This document shows positions 27,001 to 36,366 of a stretch of 42,009 nt of DNA, in pieces. The position numbers and the translations under genes were made by a program. The stretch covers positions 1-42,009 of the forward strand of contig NZ_WBKR01000028.1 of NCBI RefSeq assembly GCF_008868155.1, read 5' to 3'. The stretch's first letter is position 1; every line of letters starts with the position of its first letter. The stretch comes from Micromonospora sp. ALFpr18c (GTDB lineage Bacteria > Actinomycetota > Actinomycetes > Mycobacteriales > Micromonosporaceae). The notes beneath the pieces are model-generated. The model searched no databases. It had not been told where the DNA came from and worked only from the letters and a program-made list of their open reading frames with translations.

Positions 27001-28244
27001 GCAGTGAGCCGGACGCCCGGCTGGTCGGGGAGTCGCCCAAGGACACCGGGCACCGCCGGTCACCGTACGAGCGTGACCGTGCCCGGGTGCTGCACTCCGC
27101 GGCGTTTCGTCGGCTGGCCACCAAGACCCAGGTGCACACCGCCGGGACGGACGACTTCCTGCGTACCCGGCTGACGCACTCGCTGGAGGTGGCGCAGATC
27201 GCCCGGGAGATGGGTGCCCGGCTGGGCTGCGACCCGGACGTGGTGGACGTCGCCGGGCTCGCCCACGACCTCGGGCATCCGCCGTTCGGGCACAACGGCG
27301 AGGCGGCGTTGGACCTGCTCGCCACGCCCTGCGGTGGCTTCGAGGGCAACGCGCAGACGCTGCGGGTGCTGACCCGGCTGGAGGCGAAGGTGCTCGCCCC
27401 GGACGGCTCGTCCGCCGGCCTGAACCTGACCCGGGCATCGCTGGACGCCATCGGCAAGTACCCGTGGCCGCGCCGTCCCGGGCAGCGCAAGTTCGGGGTG
27501 TACGCCGACGACCGGGCCGTCTTCGACTGGATCCGGGCCGGTGCGCCCGGCGACCGGCGCTGCCTGGAGGCGCAGGTGATGGACTGGACCGACGACGTCG
27601 CGTACTCGGTGCACGACGTGGAGGACGGCATCCACGGCGGGTACGTCACGCTGCGCCCGCTGCTCGACGACGCCGACGAACGGGCGGCGCTCTGCGCCGA
27701 CGTAGCCGCCACGTACTCCGGGGAGTCCGCCGCCGACCTGGCCGACGTGCTGGTCGCGTTGCTGTCCGACCCGCTGCTCGCCCCGCTCGCCGGCTACGAC
27801 GGCAGTCACCGGGCCCAGGTGGCCCTGAAGGCCACCACCAGCGGGTTGACCGGCCGGTTCGTCTCCGCCGCGGTCGCTGCCACCGAGGAGCGCTTCGGCC
27901 CCGGCCCACACCTCCGTTACGCGGCCGATCTGGTGGTGCCGCGGCTGGTCCGGGCCCAGTGCGCCCTGCTCAAGGGCATCGCGTTGCGCTACGTGATGCG
28001 CCGTTCCGGCTTCCGGGGCCGCTACGAGCGGCAGCGCACGATGCTGGCCGAGTTGGTGGCCGCGCTGGTCCGGCGCGCGCCGGACGGGCTCGATCCGATC
28101 TTCGCGCCGCTGTGGCGGGCCGCGCCGGACGACGCCGCCCGCCTGCGGGTGGTGATCGACCAGGTCGCCTCGCTCACCGACCCGGCGGCGGTGACCTGGC
28201 ACACCCGTCTGGTCGGCGACAGCGCATCGGGCGACTTAGGTTAA
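26997..28244 (+). CDS. dgt: Deoxyguanosinetriphosphate triphosphohydrolase-like protein
   Basis: This 415-residue HD-domain enzyme belongs to the dGTPase family, which cleaves dNTPs to nucleoside and triphosphate. The N-terminal SPYERDRARVLHSAAFRRL and TKTQVH are family-typical. The metal site includes His61 (RLTHSLEVAQIARE) and His90-Asp91 (AGLAHDLGHPPFGHNGE). A later Asp lies in DWTDDVAYSVHDVEDG. The start overlaps the VOC stop. Its TAA stop lies inside the iron box of the next gene. The dgt-dnaG neighbourhood is conserved in actinobacteria and fits a role in controlling nucleotide pools near replication genes. Confidence 0.93.
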   Translation: MSSEPDARLVGESPKDTGHRRSPYERDRARVLHSAAFRRLATKTQVHTAGTDDFLRTRLTHSLEVAQIAREMGARLGCDPDVVDVAGLAHDLGHPPFGHNGEAALDLLATPCGGFEGNAQTLRVLTRLEAKVLAPDGSSAGLNLTRASLDAIGKYPWPRRPGQRKFGVYADDRAVFDWIRAGAPGDRRCLEAQVMDWTDDVAYSVHDVEDGIHGGYVTLRPLLDDADERAALCADVAATYSGESAADLADVLVALLSDPLLAPLAGYDGSHRAQVALKATTSGLTGRFVSAAVAATEERFGPGPHLRYAADLVVPRLVRAQCALLKGIALRYVMRRSGFRGRYERQRTMLAELVAALVRRAPDGLDPIFAPLWRAAPDDAARLRVVIDQVASLTDPAAVTWHTRLVGDSASGDLG

Positions 28245-28249
28245 CCTAA
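28236..28249 (+). promoter_or_regulatory. IdeR/DtxR-type iron box
   Basis: TTAGGTTAACCTAA is a perfect 14-bp palindrome matching the core of the 19-bp iron box (TTAGGTTAG-S-CTAACCTAA). Two overlapping registers match it at about 13-14 of 19 positions. It contains the dgt stop codon and ends 4 bases before the siderophore-interacting protein start. Confidence 0.85.
28242..28247 (+). promoter_or_regulatory. -10 element TAACCT inside the iron box
   Basis: TAACCT is followed by AACAAT and the ATG at 28254, giving a leaderless start. The hexamer is wholly inside the iron box, so a bound iron repressor would cover the promoter. Confidence 0.6.
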
Positions 28250-28253
28250 CAAT

Positions 28254-29075
28254 ATGACGGTCACCTCGGTCCGGGTGCTGCGCACCGAGCGACCCACCCC
28301 GCATCTGATCCGGCTCGTCCTCGGTGGGGACGCGCTGGCCGATCTGCCGGTGGGAGAGTTCACCGACCACTACATCAAGCTGGTCTTCCCGCAGCCCGGC
28401 GTCGCGTACCCGCAGCCGCTGGACATGGCGGTGATCCGCCGGGACCTGCCCCGCGAGCAGTGGCCCCGGCTGCGCGCGTACACCGTGCGGCGCTGGGATC
28501 CGCTGGCCGAGGAGTTGACCGTCGACGTGGTGCACCACGGCGACGAGGGGCTCGCCGGGCCGTGGGCCGCCGCGCTGCGCCCCGGCGACCCGGTGCACTT
28601 CGTCGGCCCCGGCGGGGCGTACGCGCCGAGCCCGGACGCGGACTGGCACCTGCTGGTCGGTGACGAGAGCGCGCTGCCGGCCATCGGCGCCGCCCTGGAA
28701 CGGCTGCCGCTCGGCGCCCCGGCCCACGTCTTCGTGGAGGTCGCCGACCCGGCGGACGAGCAGAAGCTGCTCAGCCCCGGTGCCGTCCAGCTCACCTGGC
28801 TGCACCGCGGCGGCCGCCCGGTGGGCGAGGCGCTGGTGACGGCGGTACGGGAGCTGGAGTTTCCGCCCGGGCAGGTGCACGCCTTCGTGCACGGCGAGGC
28901 GACCTTCGTGCGGGAGTTGCGCCGGCTGCTGCGCGCCGAGCGGGGCGTGCCCGCCGACCGGCTGTCCATCTCCGGTTACTGGCGGCGCGGCATGGACGAC
29001 GAGGGGTGGCGCTCCACCAAGGCCGACTGGAACCGGCAGGTGGCGGCCGAGGAAACCTCCGCTCTTCCGGCTTGA
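28254..29075 (+). CDS. Siderophore-interacting protein (FAD-dependent ferric-siderophore reductase)
   Basis: This 273-residue flavoprotein of the SIP/ViuB family reduces iron from ferric siderophores in the cytoplasm. The FAD-binding barrel holds the RAYTVRRW motif (RxYTxR). The N-terminal block is TPHLIRLVLGGDALADLP. The NAD(P)H-side features are LLVGDESALPAIGAALERLP and VHAFVHGEATFVRELRRLL. The C-terminus SISGYWRRGMDDEGWR is diagnostic. It is expressed from an iron box that overlaps the -10 element, so it should be made only when iron is scarce. No siderophore transporter is nearby. Confidence 0.93.
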   Translation: MTVTSVRVLRTERPTPHLIRLVLGGDALADLPVGEFTDHYIKLVFPQPGVAYPQPLDMAVIRRDLPREQWPRLRAYTVRRWDPLAEELTVDVVHHGDEGLAGPWAAALRPGDPVHFVGPGGAYAPSPDADWHLLVGDESALPAIGAALERLPLGAPAHVFVEVADPADEQKLLSPGAVQLTWLHRGGRPVGEALVTAVRELEFPPGQVHAFVHGEATFVRELRRLLRAERGVPADRLSISGYWRRGMDDEGWRSTKADWNRQVAAEETSALPA

Positions 29076-29082
29076 GCGGGGG

Positions 29083-29487
29083 TCAGGCTTGCCGTTCGTC
29101 GAGGCCCGGGGCCGAACAGGGCAGCCCGATGGAGCGGGCAACGTCGAGCATCCGCCTGTCGTAGGTGACCAGGGCGGTCAGCGCCGGACCGATGATCTGC
29201 GCGCTGGCGACGTGAATGGCGTCGAGCGTCCTGACTCCGGCAGGCAGTAACGCAGCAGTGTCGCGCACCTCCTCGGTGAGGAGGATTTCGGTGAAGGTGC
29301 GCACGAGATCACTCATTGTGTCGGGAAAGTCGCCGACGCGGTCCAGCGTTCGGACGGTTTCCACGAAACCGATGGTGCTCGTCGCCATTGGCAGGCCGGG
29401 ATGGGTGGCAAGGAAGTCCCGCAACTCGGACGCGTACGAGCGGCCCGAAACCAAGGTGATGATGGCGGACGCGTCGAGGTAGATCAC
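29083..29487 (-). CDS. PIN-domain toxin, VapC family
   Basis: The 134-residue PIN ribonuclease starts MIYLDASAIITLVSGR with the first acidic residue Asp5. Further acidic residues are Glu43 in GFVETVRTL, Asp89 in VRTLDAIHVASA and Asp109 in VTYDRRML, giving the four-acid metal site of VapC toxins. Such toxins cut tRNA or rRNA and are neutralised by a cognate antitoxin. Its GTG start overlaps the antitoxin stop by four bases (GTGA), the usual antitoxin-first arrangement. The pair lies between the siderophore-reductase gene and dnaG. Confidence 0.88.
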   Translation of the reverse strand: MIYLDASAIITLVSGRSYASELRDFLATHPGLPMATSTIGFVETVRTLDRVGDFPDTMSDLVRTFTEILLTEEVRDTAALLPAGVRTLDAIHVASAQIIGPALTALVTYDRRMLDVARSIGLPCSAPGLDERQA

Positions 29488-29768
29488 CGTTCGTCCTCGG
29501 CTCGCTCGCCGAGAAGCTGGTCCAGCGGAGACATGTCGTCGGGTATGGCATATCGGGCAACGCGGTCGAGGTCGCTCGTGGTCGTGGCCTTGAGCTTGAT
29601 CGCACCCTTGGCCACGAGCGGAGCGTACCGTCCCAGGGTGCCCGAGCCCGGCAGCAGCACGGCGATCACCTTGCCGTGTCTGGTCACCTCGATCGTCTCG
29701 CCTTGCTCGGCCCGGGCGAACATGCCACTCGGGTTGTACGAGAATTCGCGAACGGAGACACTGCTCAT
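29484..29768 (-). CDS. VapB-like antitoxin, Phd/YefM family
   Basis: The 94-residue antitoxin has the Phd/YefM DNA-binding N-terminus (VSVREFSYNPSGMFARAEQG followed by ETIEVTRHGKVIAVLLP). A flexible acidic C-terminus ends LGERAEDER and would wrap the toxin. The ATG at 29768 is preceded by GGAGG with 7-nt spacing; an in-frame GTG five codons earlier would overlap that site. A CATGTA-CC-TACATG palindrome 14 bases upstream is a likely autoregulatory operator. Confidence 0.85.
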   Translation of the reverse strand: MSSVSVREFSYNPSGMFARAEQGETIEVTRHGKVIAVLLPGSGTLGRYAPLVAKGAIKLKATTTSDLDRVARYAIPDDMSPLDQLLGERAEDER

Positions 29769-29782
29769 TCCTTCACCTCCCA

Positions 29783-29796
29783 CATGTACCTACATG
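29783..29796. promoter_or_regulatory. Candidate operator of the VapBC pair
   Basis: CATGTA and TACATG form a perfect 6-2-6 inverted repeat 14 bases before the antitoxin start, a usual place for binding by an antitoxin-toxin complex. Confidence 0.5.
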
Positions 29797-29967
29797 CTGC
29801 TCATCGTACCCACGTGAGTGCCAGGTGTGGCACGTTGAATGCCAGTAGAGGACCAGCCCGCAGAGCGTCCAGGCCACCACCGGGCGACGGTGGCCGCCAC
29901 ACCCGGCGTCCCCCGGCGGGCACGTCGTCGGTCCGGCAGGGCAGGATGTACGGCGAGGGGGTGGCGC

Positions 29968-31848
29968 ATGGCTGGGCGGATCCGGGACGAGGACATCGCA
30001 CTGGTCCGGGAACGCACCTCGATCGGGGATGTGATCTCCGAGACGGTCACCCTGAAGTCCGCCGGTGGCGGCAACCTCAAGGGTCTGTGCCCGTTCCACG
30101 ACGAGAAGAGCCCGTCGTTCAACGTCTCCCCGGCCCGCAACGTCTGGTATTGCTTCGGCTGCGGCGCCGGTGGTGACGCGATCAAGTTCCTGATGGACGC
30201 CGACCACCTGAGTTTCGTCGAGTCCGTCGAGCGGCTGGCCGGCCGCGCCGGCATCCAGCTGCGCTACGTGGAGGACGACCGGGGCACCCCGCGTCCGCGT
30301 CCGCAGCAGGGCCAGCGGCAACGTCTGGTCGCCGCGCACGCCGCCGCCGTGGAGTTCTACCGGGCGCAGCTCAGCACCGCCGGTGCCCGGCCGGCCCGCG
30401 AGTTCCTGGCCCAGCGGGGCTTCGACCGGGCCGCCGCCGAGCGCTACGGCTGCGGGTTCGCGCCCGAGGGCTGGGATCCGCTCACCAAGCACCTGCGCCA
30501 GCAGGGCTTCACGCATCAGGAGCTGGTGACGGCCGGGTTGTCCCGGGAGGCCCGCTCCGGCACGCTGATCGACCGGTTCCGTCGCCGGCTGCTCTGGCCG
30601 ATCCGCGACCTGGCCGGCGACGTGATCGGCTTCGGGGCGCGCAAGCTCTTCGACGACGACGACGGCCCGAAGTACCTGAACACCCCCGAGACGCCGATCT
30701 ACAAGAAGTCGCACGTGCTCTACGGCATCGACCAGGCCAAACGGGAGATCGCCAAGCAGGGTCGGGCGGTGATCGTCGAGGGATACACCGACGTGATGGC
30801 CTGCCACCTGGCCGGCGTGACCACGGCGGTCGCGACGTGCGGCACCGCGTTCGGCGCGGACCACATCGGCGTGCTGCGCCGGCTCCTGCTGGACACCGAC
30901 TCGGTGGCCGGCGAAATCATCTTCACCTTCGACGGTGACGCCGCCGGTCAGAAGGCCGCGCTGCGCGCCTTCTCCGACGACCAGCGCTTCGTCGGCCGGA
31001 CGTTCATCGCGGTCAGCCCCGACAACATGGACCCGTGCGAGCTGCGGCTCGCCAAGGGCGACCTCGCGGTGCGCGACCTGGTCGCCCGGCGCGAGCCGCT
31101 TGTCGACTTCGCGCTGCGGCACGAGATCAGCCGCTTCGACCTGGACACCGTCGACGGCCGGGTCGAAGCGATGCGCCGGGCCGCGCCGCTGGTCGCGCAA
31201 CTGAAGGACCGGGAAAAACGCCCCGAGTACGTCCGCAAGCTCGCCATGGACCTCGGCATGGAGATCGAGCCGGTGCAACGGGCGGTGCTCGCCGCCGCCA
31301 ACACCCCGCCGTCCGGCGGCCGGGACGGCGCATCCGCCGCGCGGCCCGCCCCGGCCCGCCCCGAACCGGTCCTGGACAGCCCGCAGTCGATGGTCGAACG
31401 GGAGGCGCTGAAGCTCGCCCTCCAACAACCGGTGCTGGCCGGGCCGATGTTCGACGCGGTCGAGGCCACCGAATACCGCCACCCGGTGCACGTCGCGGTC
31501 CGCACGGCCATCGCGGCGGCCGGTGGGGCCGCGTCGGCGACGGGTGGCGCGGTCTGGATCGAGAAGGTCCGCGACTCCTGCGACGATCTGGCGTCGGCGG
31601 CGCTCGTCGGCGAGCTGGCCGTCGAGCCGGTGCGGATCGACGGCGAACCGGATCCGCGCTACGTGTCGATCACCATGGCACGGGTGCAGTTCGGGTCGGT
31701 GACCGCCCGCATCCGGGACCTCAAGTCCCGGATCCAACGCATCAACCCGGTGAACAACAGGGACGAGTACTTCGCCGCCTTCGGCGAGCTGCTGTCACTG
31801 GAGCAGCACGCCCGGGCGCTGCGCGAGCAGGCCGCGGGAGGGCTCTAG
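29968..31848 (+). CDS. dnaG: DNA primase
   Basis: The 626-residue primase makes RNA primers at the replication fork. The CHC2 zinc ribbon has Cys41, His44, Cys62 and Cys65 ([13 protein letters not shown] ... [11 protein letters not shown]). The catalytic TOPRIM core follows, with [17 protein letters not shown] and [15 protein letters not shown] linker rich in Ala/Pro ([13 protein letters not shown]) precedes the C-terminal helicase-binding domain. The ATG at 29968 with GAGGGGG before it is preferred over an earlier in-frame start at 29839, which lacks conserved sequence. The next gene follows without a gap. Confidence 0.96.
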   Translation: MAGRIRDEDIALVRERTSIGDVISETVTLKSAGGGNLKGLCPFHDEKSPSFNVSPARNVWYCFGCGAGGDAIKFLMDADHLSFVESVERLAGRAGIQLRYVEDDRGTPRPRPQQGQRQRLVAAHAAAVEFYRAQLSTAGARPAREFLAQRGFDRAAAERYGCGFAPEGWDPLTKHLRQQGFTHQELVTAGLSREARSGTLIDRFRRRLLWPIRDLAGDVIGFGARKLFDDDDGPKYLNTPETPIYKKSHVLYGIDQAKREIAKQGRAVIVEGYTDVMACHLAGVTTAVATCGTAFGADHIGVLRRLLLDTDSVAGEIIFTFDGDAAGQKAALRAFSDDQRFVGRTFIAVSPDNMDPCELRLAKGDLAVRDLVARREPLVDFALRHEISRFDLDTVDGRVEAMRRAAPLVAQLKDREKRPEYVRKLAMDLGMEIEPVQRAVLAAANTPPSGGRDGASAARPAPARPEPVLDSPQSMVEREALKLALQQPVLAGPMFDAVEATEYRHPVHVAVRTAIAAAGGAASATGGAVWIEKVRDSCDDLASAALVGELAVEPVRIDGEPDPRYVSITMARVQFGSVTARIRDLKSRIQRINPVNNRDEYFAAFGELLSLEQHARALREQAAGGL

Positions 31849-32385
31849 ATGGGACTGTTCAGCCGCAAGCCGAAGCTGCCCCCGACCGACCGGCCGCCGT
31901 TGGCCGCCGACGAGCGGGTGCTCGCCTGGGCGGCGGCCGGCAACGGCGAGGGCGACGGCGTGGTGGTCGCCAGCAACCTCGGACTGTGGCTGCCCGGCCG
32001 GGGCCACCGCCTCGGCTGGCACGACATCCTCAAGGCGGTGTGGTCCGGTCGGGAGTTGACCGTCACTCCCACCGAACACGTCGCCGAACGCGACGGCTAC
32101 GCGCTGGTCGCCGACGGCTCCGCCGAGACGTACCTGCTGCTCGACCCGGGTGAGCTGCCGCACCAGGTGCGGGCTCGGGTGACCCGCTCGGTCGCGTACA
32201 CCGAACACCACCGACTGCCCGGCGGCGCGGCACGGGTCGCGGCCCGGCGGGTGGCCGGGGTCGACGGTCTGACCTGGACCGTCCGGCTCGACCCCGGCAC
32301 CCCGGCGGACGACGTGGCCCTGCTCGCCGAGACCGACCATCTGGTCACCGTCGCCCGTGCCGCCACCGCACCGGTCGACGGCTGA
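31849..32385 (+). CDS. Primase-linked conserved protein of unknown function
   Basis: The 178-residue protein begins directly after the dnaG stop, with its ribosome binding site (GGAGGG) inside the dnaG end. It starts MGLFSRKPKLPPTDRPP and contains ERVLAWAAAG, VVVASNLGLWLPG, RLGWHDILKAVWSGREL and ALLAETDHLVTVAR. The alternating strand pattern suggests a PH-like or beta-sandwich fold. It has no membrane segment or catalytic motif that I can name. The tight coupling to dnaG suggests that the two are always co-transcribed, but a replication role is inference. Confidence 0.8.
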   Translation: MGLFSRKPKLPPTDRPPLAADERVLAWAAAGNGEGDGVVVASNLGLWLPGRGHRLGWHDILKAVWSGRELTVTPTEHVAERDGYALVADGSAETYLLLDPGELPHQVRARVTRSVAYTEHHRLPGGAARVAARRVAGVDGLTWTVRLDPGTPADDVALLAETDHLVTVARAATAPVDG

Positions 32386-32391
32386 CCGGCC

Positions 32392-33724
32392 TCAGTTGGC
32401 GCCGAGATCCTTCAGCGCCTTGTCGGCGCCCCGGTGCAGCGGCACCGGCTCGGTCCGGCGGGCGGTCTCCAGGGAGATGCCCTTGGCCGCCGGGTTCCCC
32501 TGGGCCAGGGCGTCGCGCTTGTCGAACACCGTGCGGGTGATGGCGCAGGCGACGTTGGCGTCCAGATCCTTGCGCACCAGCAGCACGTTCGGCACCACGA
32601 TGGTCGGTGTGTCGGTTGCCGTCCGGTAGGCGTCTCGGCCGATGGTGCCGGCCTGGTAGGCGGGGCTCAGCTCGGCCATCTTCGGCAGCAGGGGCGCGAG
32701 GTCGACGAGTCTGACCTTGTCGCCGGCCGTGGTGAACAGGTCGGTCAGGCCACCGGTGGGCAGGCCACCGGACCAGAAGAACCCGTCGACGCTGCCGTCC
32801 TTGACGCCCTCGACCGTCTTGGTCAGGTCGAGCCGCTGCGCCTTGACGTCCTTGGCCGGGTCGAGGCCGGCGGCCTTCAACAGCCGATTGGCGATGACCT
32901 CGGTGCCGGACTTCGGGGAACCGGTGGAGATCCGCTTGCCCCGCATCCCGGCCACCGAGGTGATCCCGGAGTCGGTGCGCACCACCACCTGCGTGTAGTT
33001 ATCTTCGATGCGGGTGAGCGCCTCGACCGGCTGCGGCGCGCTGAAGCTGCCCTTGCCCTCGACCGCGTTGACCGCCGTGTCGAACAGCGAGAACGCCACG
33101 TCGTACGCGCCGCCGACCAGCAGCGCCGCCGCCTGCGGCCCGAGGCCGGTCTTCGTGGTGGTCGCCGTGATGATGCCGGCGGCGGCACAGACGGCGGTCA
33201 CCGCGAGCACGCCGCGTACGCCGGTGACGAGTGCGGTCACCAGCCGGGCCGGGGTGAGCCGGTACGTCCGGTCCGCCGTGCGGGTCCAGGAAGGACAGCG
33301 CGACCGCCAGGAGGGTGGCGAAGACGACCGCCCTGGTCGCGGACACCCCCACGGCGAGGAACACGATGATGGCGACCAGCGAGGCGAAGTGGTAGCCGAA
33401 CCGGGCCAGCAGACGCCACGGCGAGCCGACGTCGATCACCACCGGCCGTACGCCGGAGCGCCGGGCGTCGATCTCCACGGAGAGCAGGATGCCGAGGTAG
33501 TAGAGCACCGTGGCCCAGCCCAGCACCTGCAGGTACGACACGCCCAGGTACTCGGCGATGATGAACGCCGCCGCCCCCAGCGTCGGTGGCGACAGGATCG
33601 CGCCGACGCCGGCGGCGGCCAACATGCCCCCGGCCCGCTTCGGGGGGTAACCGGCGCGGCGCAACAGCGGCCAGGTCACCGCGCCGATGCTCACCGTCGT
33701 CGCCGCGCCGAACCCGGAGACGGT
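32392..33724 (-). pseudogene. Broken TRAP/TAXI transporter: permease fragment fused to receptor fragment
   Basis: Reading 5' to 3' on the minus strand, the segment from 33724 to about 33287 encodes the middle of a TRAP large permease (GFGAATTVSIGAVTWPLLRR, ILSPPTLGAAAFIIAEYLG). A frameshift near 33287 (after ALSFL) moves the reading frame. The permease then continues (VRGVLAVTAVCAAAGIITAT, TGLGPQAAALLV). Near 33113 it passes directly into the C-terminal two-thirds of a TAXI solute receptor (GAYDVAFSLFDTAVNAVEG, SGTEVIANRLLKAAGLDP, DGFFWSGGLP) that runs to the stop at 32392. The receptor signal peptide, its first roughly 90 residues and the rest of the permease are missing. The 5' end stops at the repeat boundary 33725. 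Confidence 0.85.
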
Positions 33725-33863
33725 AAGACCCGCCGGGCGCGATCCGATCGGTGACTCGCGGTATCGAGTCGAAGGGCTGCCTGCCGCACCAATTAGCGCG
33801 GCAGGCAGCTCTTCAATTCGGGGTGCGGCTCACCGACGGACCCGGCGTCGCTCTGGTCTCGAC
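33725..33863. repeat. 139-bp repeat, left copy (displaced yihY 3' end)
   Basis: About 96 % identical to 40291-40430. It starts with the last ten codons of a yihY-like gene (AAGACC ... CGGTGA), then the GGGCTGCCTGCCGC hairpin (33774-33809) and 54 further bases ending CTCTGGTCTCGAC. It has no yihY body before it and directly abuts the truncated transporter. Confidence 0.93.
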
Positions 33864-33870
33864 AGACCAG
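33853..33870. repeat. Small palindrome at the repeat/island junction
   Basis: CTGGTCT-CGAC-AGACCAG is a perfect 7-bp inverted repeat centred where the left 139-bp copy ends and lower-GC sequence begins. The right copy lacks the second arm. Confidence 0.6.
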
Positions 33871-33948
33871 CTCACAGCCCCGCGCAGCGACAACGCAAAG
33901 ACCCTGACGTCCCGGGAGAGTCATCAATCGAGATGCCGCGCATTACAA

Positions 33949-34437
33949 TCACCGGCGGGAAGGATGTTGAGCCGGATTTGGGTTAGAGCCAGAGCCTGAT
34001 CCGCCGCGGTGGAGGTGGGGCAGGTTTGCAGGGGAACCCTGACCCGCAGTGGAATGACTTCCTGCGGACATCACACCACAATCTCCAAACGCTCCAAGTG
34101 CTGCTGCTGCCGAGAACAGTTCGTTCATACCCCTGTGAAGATCCATGTCTTGACTCGTATACAACGGAGTGCTGTTCGCCAGCCTATTCCAGTCAGCCAA
34201 CTTTACATTTTGACTACACCAGATCAGTTGGGGTTTTGAGTGCTCCGCAGAGTACTGAAATCGGAAACCGCGCTTCTCCATAGCCGCAATTTCGTCCAGA
34301 TTTTCAACTCCGCCCCTCCCGAAGCGCCAAATTCTTGAATAAAGGTGTTTGTCAGTTGTGGGCGACGGCATGTTAGTTCCGTTCTCGGCTTGCCATTTGT
34401 CGATCTCCGATATCATCAGTGCAACGTGCGGTCGCAT
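33949..34437 (-). CDS. Orphan lower-GC gene, unknown function (162 aa)
   Basis: The ATG at 34437 follows GAGAGGGATGCA, a good ribosome binding site, and gives 162 residues. The first about 115 residues (MRPHVALMISEIDKWQAENG, DKHLYSRIWRFGRGGVENLD, GFRFQYSAEHSKPQLIWCS) look like a folded alpha/beta domain rich in aromatic residues. The last 45 are a Gly/Ser/Pro-rich tail translated from DNA of more usual composition. I do not recognise a family. Base composition and codon use differ clearly from the flanking genes, which suggests horizontal acquisition. It lies just right of the left 139-bp repeat. Confidence 0.55.
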   Translation of the reverse strand: MRPHVALMISEIDKWQAENGTNMPSPTTDKHLYSRIWRFGRGGVENLDEIAAMEKRGFRFQYSAEHSKPQLIWCSQNVKLADWNRLANSTPLYTSQDMDLHRGMNELFSAAAALGAFGDCGVMSAGSHSTAGQGSPANLPHLHRGGSGSGSNPNPAQHPSRR

Positions 34438-34874
34438 TGCATCCCTCTCGTGACCATGTAGTGACTCGTCGTTCACGGCTGCTGCAGCGTTGCAGCGCCA
34501 CCGTTGGGTCGGTGACAAGATTTTCTTTCTTGTAAGGAACGCGAAAATGGCCCTCCAGGTTCATGCCAGGTCGCGGGTCGCCCGTTCGGCGCTGCTCGGC
34601 TCGGTGCTGCCGGGCGGGGTTGGTTCGGCTGGGGCTCGCGGTCGGGGTGGCGCGTCCTCGGTGCCCGCGGCCGGCCCGCCGACGGGAGAGTTGCCTGGTC
34701 GGACGGGTGGCGACGAACCATCGGGCGAGCTGATGGGCGACACAAAGGGACGATGCACGTCGATCGGTCGACCGGTGGGGCATCGACCGGCGTTTCGGTG
34801 GCGGTGCCCGGGCGGCAGCGCGTCCGGCTGGTCGCGGGAGCGTATGTGCGTGGAGCGCTGTCGGACCCGGCGGT
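34438..34874. other. Junction between lower-GC island and ABC exporter, no gene supported
   Basis: The composition changes from AT-richer to GC-rich near 34550-34560. CAAGATTTTCTTTCTTG near 34516 is a small palindrome. Overlapping open frames of about 110-140 codons on both strands lack ribosome binding sites and family features. Confidence 0.45.
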
Positions 34875-34880
34875 TAGGGT
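34875..34880 (+). promoter_or_regulatory. -10 element TAGGGT of a leaderless promoter
   Basis: TAGGGT is followed by CGGGCG and the GTG at 34887, with no ribosome binding site. Confidence 0.6.
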
Positions 34881-34886
34881 CGGGCG

Positions 34887-35819
<933 letters not shown>

Positions 35820-35833
35820 CCGCACCGCCGGGC

Positions 35834-35896
35834 TGATCGTTGGCAGTTCAGCCACCACATCCCCGGCGTGTCGTACCGCTGAGCTGCCAACGATCA
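35834..35896. terminator. Long palindrome between convergent genes
   Basis: A perfect 13-bp outer stem (35834-35846 with 35884-35896) continues with six inner pairs, one of them G-T, around a loop of about 25 nt. It separates the convergent ABC ATPase gene and the 75-residue gene. Confidence 0.75.
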
Positions 35897-35900
35897 CCGC

Positions 35901-36128
35901 TCATCGCGTCCTGGCCCAGGTGAGGAAACGGTCGGTCAGCCCGTCGTGCCCGGCGAGGTCCCCGGTCGCCTCGTCGAGCAGCGTGGCGAGGTAGATGAGC
36001 AGGCCGATCCGGTTCTCGCGGTATTCGCCCAGCAACGCCAGGCGGGCCGGCGAGCAGGGCCACGCGGCGCCGCAGACCCGGCAACGCCAGGACGGGCGCG
36101 CCGCCACGTGCGGACGGTAGCGGGGCAT
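35901..36128 (-). CDS. Small conserved actinobacterial protein with CxxC
   Basis: This 75-residue protein begins MPRYRPHVAARPSWRCRVCG. A Cys-rich start (CRVCGAAWPC) could bind zinc, and a helical remainder follows (LLGEYRENRIGLLIYLATLL ... RFLTWARTR). Similar small proteins occur beside XRE/DUF397 regulatory pairs in actinomycetes, as here. They are sometimes named 'flavin reductase' in databases, for which this sequence gives no support. The ATG follows GGAGG with 5-nt spacing. It is divergent from the XRE gene. Confidence 0.8.
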   Translation of the reverse strand: MPRYRPHVAARPSWRCRVCGAAWPCSPARLALLGEYRENRIGLLIYLATLLDEATGDLAGHDGLTDRFLTWARTR

Positions 36129-36366
36129 CGGAGCCTCCCATGGTCGTGAGCCGGCCGGGCGAGTCGTACCGGGGTGGGTGGGAGCGCCCCGGATCGGGGG
36201 TCACGGGGCGCTCCCGGCCTGGTTCCGCCCGTCGTCCGATCCCGTGAGCGGTCCCGCTGCGTGACAGTCTGCTGAGCAGCCGACTACCGTGGGAGGTTCC
36301 GCGCGCCGACGACCAGCGCGTACGGCGATCGGCCCGGCGCGGTACGGGAATGTACGGAGGCTGTCC

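Noticed and set aside
29773..31737. 654-codon minus-strand frame opposite dnaG
   Set aside because: It mirrors the dnaG codons and has no domain pattern or ribosome binding site.
33725..33863. 139-bp repeat as a tRNA or structured RNA gene
   Set aside because: The only clear structure is the yihY terminator hairpin. No cloverleaf or T-loop pattern fits on either strand.
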